A stretch of 64,000 nt of DNA. Origin: an uncultured Flavihumibacter sp. (lineage in GTDB: Bacteria; Bacteroidota; Bacteroidia; Chitinophagales; Chitinophagaceae). Made by a program: the position numbers and the translations under genes. Below the pieces are notes generated by a model that worked only from the letters and a program-made list of their open reading frames with translations, did not search any database and was not told where the DNA came from. Below, piece after piece: positions 54,536 to 62,729 of this stretch (positions are counted from its first letter, which is position 1; each line of letters opens with the position of its first letter). The stretch is taken from positions 1-64,000 of the forward strand of contig CABHOY010000075.1 of NCBI GenBank assembly GCA_902168105.1, written 5' to 3'.

Positions 54536-55174
54536 TTATTTATCCAGGATTTGTTTTACAGGAATTGTACTTGTTATAGACATAGAAGAATCTCTTTTAT
54601 TGGTAGCTGTAACTGTGATGAAGCGGGTAGTCGCATCATTGAGATTCAACAGCAGGTCCTGCCCCAATAATTTTCCTGCGCTGGTACTGAATTTTATAGC
54701 AGCTGTGTCCAGCGGATAAACCTTTCCGCTGGTGAAAGATCCTTCTACATTGAGGTAAAAACGGATGCCTCTTTTCAGGCTGTCTGCATAGTGGTTAAAG
54801 CGTATGTTTTCGAGGTACGGAATGGTAAGTTTGGTAGTGAGCGGTTGTGCTGTTTCCGGTACTGTTACCGTTAGTTCAACCTGGTAATGCTGTCTTGCCA
54901 GCCGTTGCCTGTCAATTTGCAAATAGCCGTTCTGCACGGCGCCACACGAGCTGATCACCTTGATATTCCTCCACCGGTAAGCTCCCTGTAAATAACCTTC
55001 TGTTTTTTTAACATCTCCGTTCGCAAATTTGAATTCGAGCCCGATCGGGACATGATCGTACAATTCGGCTATAGCAGCCGGATCATAACTGGCGGTAACG
55101 CTGGTTATATTGTTTTGCTGTGCCTGTGTGGTAAGGAAAAGGAATAGCTGCGCGATGATTAAGAAAGCTCTCAA
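54536..55174 (-). CDS. Secreted protein of unknown function
   Basis: 212 residues with a signal peptide ending at TTQAQ. The mature part looks beta-rich, with two or three immunoglobulin-like segments, and contains one cysteine. I do not recognise the family. It lies 29 bases downstream of the gene at 55204-56139 on the same strand, so the two may be cotranscribed. Confidence 0.6.
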   Translation of the reverse strand: MRAFLIIAQLFLFLTTQAQQNNITSVTASYDPAAIAELYDHVPIGLEFKFANGDVKKTEGYLQGAYRWRNIKVISSCGAVQNGYLQIDRQRLARQHYQVELTVTVPETAQPLTTKLTIPYLENIRFNHYADSLKRGIRFYLNVEGSFTSGKVYPLDTAAIKFSTSAGKLLGQDLLLNLNDATTRFITVTATNKRDSSMSITSTIPVKQILDK

Positions 55175-55203
55175 GGTAGTTTTTTACCTGAAAGCTGAAA
55201 AAA

Positions 55204-56139
55204 TCATTCCACATTTACAAGTGCAGGCGGTTTTTTATATTTCTTAACAGATAGTGTTGTCCTGGGAACAACCGCTGTATCATGGTTATCAACAGGTAAT
55301 GCAGGACAGGGATCCGCAGGGTGGTTTGTATTTTTCAATATTGCAGCAGCCGATCGGTTTTTACGGACAGATCCTGGTGTCCGGGCAGATCGTTCTTCCT
55401 TTTTTACTACTGGCAAAGCAGGTTCCAGTACGGCTGTAACAAATGCCTGTTCGCACCTGGCGCCATTGTTAACCTGGATATCGTTTTCTGTATGGAGAAA
55501 GCGCAGTTGCAGCACAACGATCGTAGCGGTTGCTTTAACTGGTATTGCCGGCAGGTGTACGGTGTGCATGCTACCGCCGATCGGAACACAATGGGCCGCC
55601 GTAGTGACGCCCTGGCAGGTATTGTTTCCAAAGTCCATATCCAGCGCTGCAGCATGGAGTTGAATGTAACGGGTACCTTTGGGAGGGTTCAGCCAGTGTT
55701 GCCACTTTTGTGGTAATACAAGCATGATGCTGCCGTCTTCCTGGCGGAGGGTATCTATTCCTCCGATCGTCATTACAGCCTGGTTGTTATACCGGAAATC
55801 TTTCAGCTGCCTGTGAAGAGCATCTGCACTAAATATCCTTTCACCGCGTGGATGCAGGGTATCTTCTCTTAAAGCCGCGTAAACGGCTTTATTTAGCCTG
55901 AAAATCGTTGTTTCTTCCTTTACCGGCTGCCAGATTCCGTTCAGTGCCGAACGGATCGATTTTGCGGCCTTACTGGCCTTTGCAAATTCCCGGCTGCTTT
56001 GTTTACTGGCGGCAGACATGCTGTCCGGGCCATATTGGGGCATTTTACGACAGAAGGGTTTGCCATTCCTTTCGTAGAAGATGAGGTCTCCGACATGGCC
56101 GGAAAGCCCTTGGGTGATCATATTGAAATTTTGGGCCAT
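55204..56139 (-). CDS. Hypothetical protein with DUF6266-like N-terminus
   Basis: 311 residues, no signal peptide. The N-terminal 70 residues (GLSGHVGDLIFYERNGKPFCR, then Ser/Lys/Ala-rich) resemble Bacteroidota proteins of the DUF6266 type, some in phage-like settings. The middle is beta-rich and the last 60 residues are Pro- and Lys-rich with low complexity. Function unknown. The gene lies just upstream of a signal-peptide protein on the same strand. Confidence 0.6.
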   Translation of the reverse strand: MAQNFNMITQGLSGHVGDLIFYERNGKPFCRKMPQYGPDSMSAASKQSSREFAKASKAAKSIRSALNGIWQPVKEETTIFRLNKAVYAALREDTLHPRGERIFSADALHRQLKDFRYNNQAVMTIGGIDTLRQEDGSIMLVLPQKWQHWLNPPKGTRYIQLHAAALDMDFGNNTCQGVTTAAHCVPIGGSMHTVHLPAIPVKATATIVVLQLRFLHTENDIQVNNGARCEQAFVTAVLEPALPVVKKEERSARTPGSVRKNRSAAAILKNTNHPADPCPALPVDNHDTAVVPRTTLSVKKYKKPPALVNVE

Positions 56140-56445
56140 AACGCGACAATAGATTTTATCGAATTTACTGAAAATGTGTTGATTATAGGCTTGGAATAGC
56201 TTATTTCTTCGATCAGATTTTTATTCTTAGATGTCATTATAAGTAGACAAAAGGTACACTTCTATATGCCCTGGGGATATCATAATGAGCTTATAATGAA
56301 CCTGATGTGACCTTAAAGAATAGGACTTTAACCGGACATCAGTCGGGCTTGAGTTGGACTTGATCAGGAAAAAAGTGAAGTTTTTAAGGGGGAAAATTGG
56401 AGGAAATCGGTATTTTAGGATATACACATTGTTAAATCACCCCCT
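56140..56445. other. Divergent intergenic region, no gene seen
   Basis: About 305 bases between a minus-strand hypothetical gene and the plus-strand membrane protein gene. No exact TAnnTTTG and no strong hairpin were found. Confidence 0.4.
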
Positions 56446-56922
56446 ATGCAGCATCAGATACATCACCACAAAGGTAACTTATTAAGAGACTATGTCCCTG
56501 GAGTCTTGTATGTTTTCACGTTTTATGCAATGATCCGGTTCTTTGCCGACGCCTGCATCAAATTTATTATTGGAGCGGCCGGGCCTGTTTCCTATAAAGA
56601 TCATCTTGCAACAGGACCTGTACTGGCAGCTGTCATCTATTTTGTGTTTTGCCTGGCATGTTATTATGCGAACCGGAAAACATTTGAGATCATCAGGAAG
56701 GAGAGTTTCAGATTATGGATGAAACATCTTGGGATTGATATTCTCTTATATGGCTTGTGTGTATTACTTGCCATTGCGTATAACAATTTTGTTGAGAAGA
56801 TAGATCCGACTTTAAGGAATGCGGGATTATCAATAGCGTTGTTTCTTGTGTTTTATTGTAAGCATGAAGGAATGAGACGTTGGTATAAGAAGGAACGCAG
56901 AAAGTTAAGAGTGGTGAGATAA
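56446..56922 (+). CDS. Small membrane protein of unknown function
   Basis: 158 residues with four hydrophobic segments (about 18-40, 60-76, 93-108, 125-138) and a basic C-terminus (RRWYKKERRKLR). The N-terminus is His-rich (MQHQIHHHK). No family recognised. It has its own terminator. Confidence 0.6.
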   Translation: MQHQIHHHKGNLLRDYVPGVLYVFTFYAMIRFFADACIKFIIGAAGPVSYKDHLATGPVLAAVIYFVFCLACYYANRKTFEIIRKESFRLWMKHLGIDILLYGLCVLLAIAYNNFVEKIDPTLRNAGLSIALFLVFYCKHEGMRRWYKKERRKLRVVR

Positions 56923-56955
56923 ACAGACATCGTTTTTCATAACAGATAAGTGATT

Positions 56956-56994
56956 AAAAAGCGGGCATTTCAATCTGAAATGCCTGCTTTTTTT
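56956..56994 (+). terminator. Terminator after the small membrane protein gene
   Basis: AAAAAGCGGGCATTTCA pairs with TGAAATGCCTGCTTTTT with one wobble; T-run follows. Confidence 0.88.
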
Positions 56995-57023
56995 ATTGCC
57001 TGCCGGCCGATGACTATCCTGTA

Positions 57024-57055
57024 GGTTACTACTAACCTTTGGTATACTACTAACC
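57024..57055 (+). promoter_or_regulatory. Candidate operator upstream of doxX-azoR
   Basis: Two exact copies of TACTACTAACC (57027-57037 and 57045-57055), 18 bases apart. The first is inside a palindrome GGTTA-CTAC-TAACC (57024-57037). They lie 20-50 bases upstream of the -7 element and may bind a regulator. Confidence 0.45.
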
Positions 57056-57074
57056 ATTTACTAGCAATTGTAAA

Positions 57075-57082
57075 TAGTTTTG
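57075..57082 (+). promoter_or_regulatory. -7 promoter element of doxX-azoR
   Basis: TAGTTTTG, an exact TAnnTTTG, 18 bases before the ATG at 57101. It overlaps the in-frame TTG at 57080, which rules that out as start. Confidence 0.6.
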
Positions 57083-57100
57083 CCTCATCAAATTTATCAA

Positions 57101-57472
57101 ATGAAAACTTACAGGATTGTTTATTGGATTGCTACAGCAATTATAGCATTAATGATGACGTATTCAGCGTATGCATATTTCACCGATGTAAAAATGGACC
57201 AGGCGTTTCAGCACATTGGTTACCCGGCTTACTTCAGGGTAGAGCTGGCCATTGCAAAACTGATAGGCGTTGTGTTGTTACTGGCGCCGGTTGGCAGCAG
57301 GATAAAGGAATGGACATATGCAGGTTTCACATTTACGTTTGTATCTGCAGCTATTGCACATGGTCTTTCCGGAGATCCGATGCCTGTTCCGGTAATACCA
57401 TTTGTTTTCCTTGCTATACTGGCAGCGTCTTACTTCACTTATCATAAAATTAATAAAACATCAATAGCATGA
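57101..57472 (+). CDS. DoxX-like membrane protein
   Basis: 123 residues from ATG 57101, with four membrane segments (about 5-25, 45-65, 72-92, 97-115). It resembles DoxX-family proteins, which are small membrane proteins often next to flavin oxidoreductases and controlled by HxlR-type regulators. The azoR gene begins 4 bases before its stop, so they form an operon. No regulator gene is adjacent. Confidence 0.75.
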   Translation: MKTYRIVYWIATAIIALMMTYSAYAYFTDVKMDQAFQHIGYPAYFRVELAIAKLIGVVLLLAPVGSRIKEWTYAGFTFTFVSAAIAHGLSGDPMPVPVIPFVFLAILAASYFTYHKINKTSIA

Positions 57473-58068
57473 AAAAAATACTGAAGATTGTTTCCAGCGT
57501 AAATGGAGCACAATCAAAAAGCACACAACTGGCGGACGCAGTGATTGAAAAACTGCTTGCGGCTAATCCCGGCAGTACAGTTAAAGTAAAAGATCTGGCG
57601 AAACAACACTACGAGCACTTTCACGAAGGACATCTGAAAGTATATCGTGGCATGGGAGAAGTAGCACAGGAAGTGGTAGCGAAAGTTGAAAAGGTTTCTG
57701 ACGATACCATCAATGAAGTAATGGACGCGGATATTATTGTGATAGGTGTACCGATCTATAACTTCAATGTGCCATCATCACTGAAAGCATGGATAGACCA
57801 TGTATTGCGTGCAGGAAAAACATTTTCTTATGCAACTGGTCAGGTAGAAGGATTGGTAAAGAATAAGAAGATATACCTGGCTGTATCTTCAGGAGCTGTT
57901 TATTCTGAAGGTCCGATGCAGGCATACAATTTTGCAGAACCATATCTGAAAGCTTCACTTGGTTTTGTAGGAATGACTGATGTCACCACATTCTGGGCGG
58001 AAGGATGTGACATGCCTGGATACAAGGAAACGGCTTTGCAGAAGGCGATTGATCGTGTGGCGGTATAA
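57469..58068 (+). CDS. azoR: FMN-dependent NADH:quinone oxidoreductase / azoreductase
   Basis: 199 residues, flavodoxin-like fold. The FMN phosphate-binding N-terminus (IVSSVNGAQSKSTQL), GVPIYNFNVPSSLKAWIDHVLRAG and the ending region match the AzoR family, which reduces quinones and azo compounds. It overlaps the doxX-like gene (ATGA), which suggests translational coupling. It is often a thiol- or quinone-stress gene; that response is inferred here. Confidence 0.9.
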   Translation: MKKILKIVSSVNGAQSKSTQLADAVIEKLLAANPGSTVKVKDLAKQHYEHFHEGHLKVYRGMGEVAQEVVAKVEKVSDDTINEVMDADIIVIGVPIYNFNVPSSLKAWIDHVLRAGKTFSYATGQVEGLVKNKKIYLAVSSGAVYSEGPMQAYNFAEPYLKASLGFVGMTDVTTFWAEGCDMPGYKETALQKAIDRVAV

Positions 58069-58093
58069 GTCCGGCTCGAATTTAGTAAACAGG

Positions 58094-58120
58094 AACAAAG
58101 CTCCGTAAGGAGCTTTTGTT
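58094..58120 (+). terminator. Terminator after azoR
   Basis: AACAAAGCTCC pairs with GGAGCTTTTGTT around a short loop. Confidence 0.8.
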
Positions 58121-58165
58121 GTTTAATATTGAGATTGTCATTTCAAGAAAAATTGTGAGGATTTA

Positions 58166-58195
58166 TTGAAGTTTTGTTTGTTTGATTTACATTTG
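58166..58195 (+). promoter_or_regulatory. Promoter of the small-paralogue island
   Basis: TTG at 58166-58168 and TACATTTG at 58188-58195 with a 19-base spacer. It would drive the gene series that begins at 58359, with a leader of about 160 bases. Confidence 0.5.
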
Positions 58196-58358
58196 ATGTA
58201 TTGTTTGTTGACTGAACTCCTCTAATAGAATAATTGAAAACTTCCTGAATGATTTAATGTGGTATGCCTGTGTGGCATTATGCTGGCTGCGTGTTTGCGC
58301 GTAGCGGGGTGGGATGGGTATTGGATGAAAATTATATTCACTGAAATAAAATGTAATC

Positions 58359-58582
58359 ATGGCATCAGGACATATTGCAGAAGTAATTGAATTTATGAAA
58401 AGAGAAATGACAAGAAAAAAACGAAGGAAGAGATAATTAAGAAATGGCAAAAAATAGGCTACTTGGATAGTAATGGAAATTATACGGCTCCATACTGCAA
58501 TTTAGGAAGATGGATAGATGAGTGTACCAGAAGGGCTAAAGAGAAGCGAGCTGAATTGGAATTAGACTTTGAGGCGCATTAA
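58359..58582 (+). pseudogene. First small paralogue, frameshifted
   Basis: ATG 58359 opens a frame that stops at 58434-58436, but a -1 shift in the run of seven A (58415-58421) restores a 74-residue product ending at 58582. The joined protein aligns with the gene at 58980 without gaps around the shift: MKREMTRKK then TKEEIIKKWQ against MKRESRRVKTREEIIRKFQ. The site A_AAA_AAA is a classic slippery heptamer, so programmed slippage, mutation and sequencing error are all possible. Its leader matches the other two copies. Confidence 0.65.
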
Positions 58583-58675
58583 GTGAGGATTTTTAGCTGT
58601 TATCTAATAATGGCCATTTATGTATAACGTTGGATCAATTTAATGGCAAAATATTACTAAATAAAAATTGTAATC

Positions 58676-58933
58676 ATGACATCAAAACACATTAAAAAAG
58701 TAATTGAGTTTATGGATAGAGAGGATGCGGCATTTAATACTAAGGAGGATGCATTTAGGAGATTGCAAGCATCTGGTATTTTGGATAACAGAGGTGAATA
58801 TACTGCTCCATATAGGAATTTGGGTCGCTGGATAGAAAAACATAACAACAAGAAATGGAGCGACGTTGTAGAGATAATGGATGAAGTCTCGAGCAAGGCG
58901 TTTGAAGCAGCCGATGTTAGTTCTATTAACTAA
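58676..58933 (+). CDS. Second small paralogue, unknown function
   Basis: 85 residues, low-GC. Shares with its neighbours MTSKHIKKVIEFMDRE, GILDNRGEY and YTAPYRNLGRWIE. The repeated helix pattern could be a DNA-binding or partner-binding module, but no known fold is recognised. Its C-terminus (about 20 residues) is longer than the third copy's. The leader before the ATG (TGTAATC) is the same as in the other copies. Confidence 0.6.
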   Translation: MTSKHIKKVIEFMDREDAAFNTKEDAFRRLQASGILDNRGEYTAPYRNLGRWIEKHNNKKWSDVVEIMDEVSSKAFEAADVSSIN

Positions 58934-58979
58934 TTAGGAGCGGACATAGGAATTAATGCTAACCTTAAAAAATGTAATC

Positions 58980-59180
58980 ATGACATCAAGACACATAGCG
59001 AAAGTGATTGAGTTTATGAAAAGAGAAAGTAGGCGAGTTAAAACCAGGGAAGAAATAATAAGAAAGTTTCAAGAAATTGGATTCCTGGATAGCAATGAAA
59101 ACTATACACCTCCATACCGAAATTTAGGTAATTTCATCGAAGAATGCAATGGAAGGGGGAAACAGAATAAGCAACATTAA
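58980..59180 (+). CDS. Third small paralogue, unknown function
   Basis: 66 residues from ATG 58980, chosen over the in-frame ATG at 58956 because the TGTAATC-ATG context and MTSRHIAKVIEFMKRE match the other copies. The conserved pattern is HIxxVIEFMxRE, a Thr/Glu-rich middle, LDxxxxYTxPYRNLG and IExC or IExH. It lies 64 bases before the ART-like gene. Role unknown; an immunity or antitoxin role is speculation. Confidence 0.6.
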   Translation: MTSRHIAKVIEFMKRESRRVKTREEIIRKFQEIGFLDSNENYTPPYRNLGNFIEECNGRGKQNKQH

Positions 59181-59244
59181 AATGATGTGTATCATGAGTT
59201 CTTGAATTTAGAATTGTTAACACCAAAAAAATAAATACTATTTT

Positions 59245-59952
59245 ATGTATCATGTTAGACCCAATTTAGTTGTAGGTTTTCACGGTTGTGACGAAACAAC
59301 TTGCAATACATTGTTAAATAATCCGAATAGAATAAAAATAAGTAAAGAACGGTATGATTGGTTGGGCAATGGAATGTATTTCTGGGAGAATAATTATCAA
59401 AGAGCATTAGACTGGGCTAATGAAAAGTTTCAGCGGAAGAAAATTAGTCGGCCTGCGGTAATAGGCGCTGTTATTGATCTGGGATATTGTTGTGATTTCC
59501 TTAATACAGAACATATTCAGATGTTTAAACGTACTTACGACCGTTTGGCAACTGATCATAAAAGGGCGGGAATAGCATTGTATAGAAATATAGATATAGT
59601 GCAAGACCTATATAAAGACAAGATACTGAGAGAGCTTGATTGTGCTGTGATTGAACATATGTATCAGAATATTCTGACACAGATAAAAGATGACATTAGC
59701 CGACAGGGTTTTACAGAAGAGCATCTTCCTGATTCAGTACGTGGAGCCTTTGTGGAAGGTGGACCTGTTTTTGAAGGTTCCGGTATCCATGAAAAGACAC
59801 ATATCCAAATCGCCATTCGTAATCCGAACTGTATAAAAGGCTTCTTCCTGCCACGTAAGGAAAGAATCTCAGAAGGGTTTCATTACGATCTCAGTGATAT
59901 CTCTGAAGATGGTTTCATGGTGTCGGAACCTGATGTGCCTTATGGTATATAA
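59245..59952 (+). CDS. Possible ADP-ribosyltransferase-like protein
   Basis: 235 residues, no signal peptide. The N-terminal order (His13 in GFHGCD, then Tyr45 in GNGMYFWENNYQRALDWA) recalls the H-Y part of PARP/diphtheria-toxin-like ADP-ribosyltransferases. The third catalytic position is not certain; Glu171, Glu177 and Glu183 around residues 170-190, or Gln188 in THIQIA, are candidates. The C-terminal NPNCIKGFFLP looks conserved. It follows three small paralogous genes, a layout reminiscent of toxin-antitoxin loci. Function not established; no NAD site has been tested. Confidence 0.6.
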   Translation: MYHVRPNLVVGFHGCDETTCNTLLNNPNRIKISKERYDWLGNGMYFWENNYQRALDWANEKFQRKKISRPAVIGAVIDLGYCCDFLNTEHIQMFKRTYDRLATDHKRAGIALYRNIDIVQDLYKDKILRELDCAVIEHMYQNILTQIKDDISRQGFTEEHLPDSVRGAFVEGGPVFEGSGIHEKTHIQIAIRNPNCIKGFFLPRKERISEGFHYDLSDISEDGFMVSEPDVPYGI

Positions 59953-59956
59953 AAGG

Positions 59957-59987
59957 AAGTCCCGGCAATAAACTATTCCCGGGACTT
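59957..59987 (+). terminator. Weak terminator after the ART-like gene
   Basis: AAGTCCCGG pairs with CCGGGACTT across a 13-base loop; the following T-rich stretch is short. Confidence 0.6.
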
Positions 59988-60014
59988 ATATTCTGTCGTG
60001 TAAAAGCAGGCGGT

Positions 60015-60509
60015 TTACATGTATTTCATGGCCTCATAGCCGAGTAATCTCCGCCACAATGCAAGTTGTCCGATGCAACTGGCTTCCCGGTAAGTCTGAA
60101 AAGAAACAAGATCAAACAGGCTCATTTTCATACCCGGCATTTCAAAAGGCTCATCAAACTTTTCATCATCAGCATGAAGGAGCGCTTCTCTTAAAAGAGG
60201 AGAAATGATCTTCCAGTCTTTTTCGAAAGAAGCTAATGATGGATAGGTGACACCATCCTGTATGCCTTTATGGTCTTTAAAAAGTTCAGATGCCTGTTGC
60301 TGTTTTTCGATACCGAAAGACCGGGCCAATTCGAATCTTTCGTTTACCAGGCTGCCTGCCAGCCATGCCATGTGATTGGCTTTTGTATCCAAGCGTTGAT
60401 TGGCATCTTTTTCAGAAATATCAACAATAACATTTGAGAAAAACTTGGTATGCATGTCATACAATACCATGAAGCCAAAAGTTTTGCTGCTAACTGGTTG
60501 TACTTCCAT
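60015..60509 (-). CDS. DinB-like protein
   Basis: 164 residues, a four-helix DinB/YfiT-like fold. The pattern HMAWLAGSLVNERFEL and the C-terminal MSLFDLVSFQTYREASCIGQLALWRR carries histidine and acidic residues that may bind a metal, though the classical three His are not all evident. Members often act as thiol transferases or are of unknown activity. It diverges from the AraC-type gene. Confidence 0.7.
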   Translation of the reverse strand: MEVQPVSSKTFGFMVLYDMHTKFFSNVIVDISEKDANQRLDTKANHMAWLAGSLVNERFELARSFGIEKQQQASELFKDHKGIQDGVTYPSLASFEKDWKIISPLLREALLHADDEKFDEPFEMPGMKMSLFDLVSFQTYREASCIGQLALWRRLLGYEAMKYM

Positions 60510-60632
60510 TTTTAATAGTATTGGTGATTACTAAGATAACCAATAAGCGCCGGGGAGCCAGCTGCCGGAGCAGCCAATCTTAGGGGGTATTTGTGACAAA
60601 TGCAGTAAATTAGTAGTCATATACACTCAGTT

Positions 60633-61556
60633 ATGCCATCTCAGACGCTTGACAGCCGAACTATAGATACCTTAAGAGATATTCCTGACCTGATCCCCGT
60701 TTTCCGCGAATATTTTGAGGACTGGACCATCAGGGTATTTAACAGGGAAATGCATGAATGCAGGAATTATCTATCCCCTAACCGCAGGGATTTTTATAAA
60801 GTGCTGCTGACCACGAAAGGGGCAGGGGTATTTACAATGGGATTGAATACTTATTACCTGGAAGAGCCGACCATTCTGTTTATTCATCCTAATGATATCA
60901 TCTCCTGGAAGAATTTGTCTGAAGAGTCCGGGGGATATTACTGCCTCTTCAAAAAGGACTTCACTAATGAACATCCGGCTTTGAAAGCAAGTATGGACAA
61001 GTTTGCCCTGTTTACAGATAAATCGAAAAGCGTGATCCGCCTGACGGATGAGAATGCGCAGGTACTGGAGCAGTTATTTGCCAAGATGAAAGAAGAGGAA
61101 TTGTCTGGCAGCAAGTGGAGTGACGATTCCATGCAAGCATATCTTCAACTGATCATGGTGGAAAGTACCAAGATGGCAAATTTCCCACCGCCAGACAGTG
61201 TATCGGATGAATTTCGTCATGTACATGAGTTCTTTAAGTTGCTGGAAGATGAGGCGGCAGGTATTAATAAGGAAACACCGATCCGGATCAGGACAGCGAA
61301 AGAATTTGCTGCCGACCTGGCCGTACATCCAAATCACCTGAATGCCCTGCTTAAGAGACATACAGGACAGAATGTAAGCACCCACATTAAAAACAGGTTG
61401 CTGGATGAAACCAAAGTATTATTGCTGCAAACCGACTGGTCGCTACAGGAGATCGGGTATAGCATAGGTTATGCAGAGCAACCCAACTTCAACACATTTT
61501 TCAAGAAAAATACGGGCGTTACACCTGCGGAGTTCAGGAGAACGTACCATTCATAA
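60633..61556 (+). CDS. AraC-family transcriptional regulator
   Basis: 307 residues. N-terminal cupin-like sensing domain (about 1-170) and a C-terminal double helix-turn-helix domain (about 210-305). HTH segments are AADLAVHPNHLNALLKRHTG and LQEIGYSIGYAEQPNFNTFFKKNTGVTPAEFR. It likely activates the SDR gene 187 bases downstream, since the two are adjacent on the same strand, but that is inference. No ligand can be read. Confidence 0.88.
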   Translation: MPSQTLDSRTIDTLRDIPDLIPVFREYFEDWTIRVFNREMHECRNYLSPNRRDFYKVLLTTKGAGVFTMGLNTYYLEEPTILFIHPNDIISWKNLSEESGGYYCLFKKDFTNEHPALKASMDKFALFTDKSKSVIRLTDENAQVLEQLFAKMKEEELSGSKWSDDSMQAYLQLIMVESTKMANFPPPDSVSDEFRHVHEFFKLLEDEAAGINKETPIRIRTAKEFAADLAVHPNHLNALLKRHTGQNVSTHIKNRLLDETKVLLLQTDWSLQEIGYSIGYAEQPNFNTFFKKNTGVTPAEFRRTYHS

Positions 61557-61593
61557 GAAAGAGCGATTTCTTTTAACTATAGATATTCAGCAT

Positions 61594-61634
61594 ATAATGC
61601 CTTCCCGGATATTTCCAGGAAGGCATTATTGTTT
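61594..61634 (+). terminator. Terminator after the AraC-type gene
   Basis: Perfect 12-base stem ATAATGCCTTCC/GGAAGGCATTAT, followed by TGTTTTTA. Confidence 0.85.
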
Positions 61635-61742
61635 TTAATAGTCTGTATAACCCCTTCTTTGATTTTCATAAAAGATTCAGTGCTTTTGCTAAAGCCCGGC
61701 TGCTGGCTTCTTTTCATCTTTGTATCACAAAACACAAACGAA

Positions 61743-62603
61743 ATGAAAAGCACAAAAACACAAAAAGTATGGTTCATCACCGGCGCATCCCGGGGTTTTG
61801 GATTAGAAATATCAAAAGCTATTCTCGCCGCAGGCGATAAACTGGTAGCAACTGTGCGCAGCAAACCTGAAGAACTGGCTGCCCAGCTGGAAAACCACAA
61901 AGATCTTTCCGTAGTATTATTGGATATCACCAATGAAGAACAAGCTAAAGCTGCAGCCAAACAGGCGGTTGATACCTTTGGCAGAATAGACGTCCTGGTA
62001 AATAACGCAGGTTATGGCTTGCTGAGCGGCGTGGAAGAAGCTACAGCACAGGAAATAAAGAACAACTATGAAGTAAATGTATTCGGAATGCTGAGTGTGA
62101 CCCGTGCGGTTTTACCTTATATGAGAGCACAAGGCTCCGGTCATGTGATCAATATTTCTTCAATAGGCGGTCTGGCAGGTTATGTGGGTTGGGGTATCTA
62201 TGGTTCAACCAAGTTTGCGGTAGAAGGAATTACCGAAGCAATGGCACAGGAACTGGCTCCGCTGGGCATCTATGCAACTGTGGTGGCTCCTGGATTCTTC
62301 AGGACTGAATTCCTAGACCATGCTTCCCTTGTAAAGACAAGCAATGAGATCAGCGATTATGCAGCCACAGTAGGACAGATGCGCACTTTCGCGGGGAACG
62401 CCAATAAGAAACAACCAGGTGATCCGGTGAAACTGGCGCAGGCTTTTGTGAAACTGGGGCATGCAGAAAATCCTCCTGTACATCTGCCATTAGGTAATGA
62501 TACACTGGCGAGATTCAGGGAAAAGACCGCTGCTTTCGAGAAAGAGATTGCAGAATGGCATGATGTGATCACCGGAACAGATCACGATGATGTAGCGGCT
62601 TAA
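61743..62603 (+). CDS. Short-chain dehydrogenase/reductase
   Basis: 286 residues from ATG 61743. Classical SDR: cofactor motif TGASRGFG at about 13-20, NNAGYG, and the catalytic YGSTK with an upstream Ser in NISSIGG. An NADP preference is plausible from the basic residues after the glycine motif. The frame extends to 61629, but that part crosses the terminator. It sits downstream of an AraC regulator, as in many inducible SDR loci. Substrate unknown. Confidence 0.88.
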   Translation: MKSTKTQKVWFITGASRGFGLEISKAILAAGDKLVATVRSKPEELAAQLENHKDLSVVLLDITNEEQAKAAAKQAVDTFGRIDVLVNNAGYGLLSGVEEATAQEIKNNYEVNVFGMLSVTRAVLPYMRAQGSGHVINISSIGGLAGYVGWGIYGSTKFAVEGITEAMAQELAPLGIYATVVAPGFFRTEFLDHASLVKTSNEISDYAATVGQMRTFAGNANKKQPGDPVKLAQAFVKLGHAENPPVHLPLGNDTLARFREKTAAFEKEIAEWHDVITGTDHDDVAA

Positions 62604-62622
62604 GATATAAAGCAGGGGTAAG

Positions 62623-62674
62623 AAATGAAAAGCGGTTGTCGGCCTTAGAGGCAGCAACCGCTTTTCATTTTTAA
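62623..62674. terminator. Bidirectional terminator
   Basis: Perfect 16-base stem (62623-62638 with 62655-62670) with A- and T-rich outer parts, between the convergent SDR and oxidoreductase genes. Confidence 0.88.
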
Positions 62675-62729
62675 ATAAGTTATTTCCGGAATATCAGGGA
62701 TAGTTCACTCAACTTCGATGTGGCCCTGT

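Noticed and set aside
58071..58085. Possible tRNA T-loop (GGCTCGAATT)
   Set aside because: No acceptor or anticodon stem can be built around it. No tRNA was found anywhere in the window.
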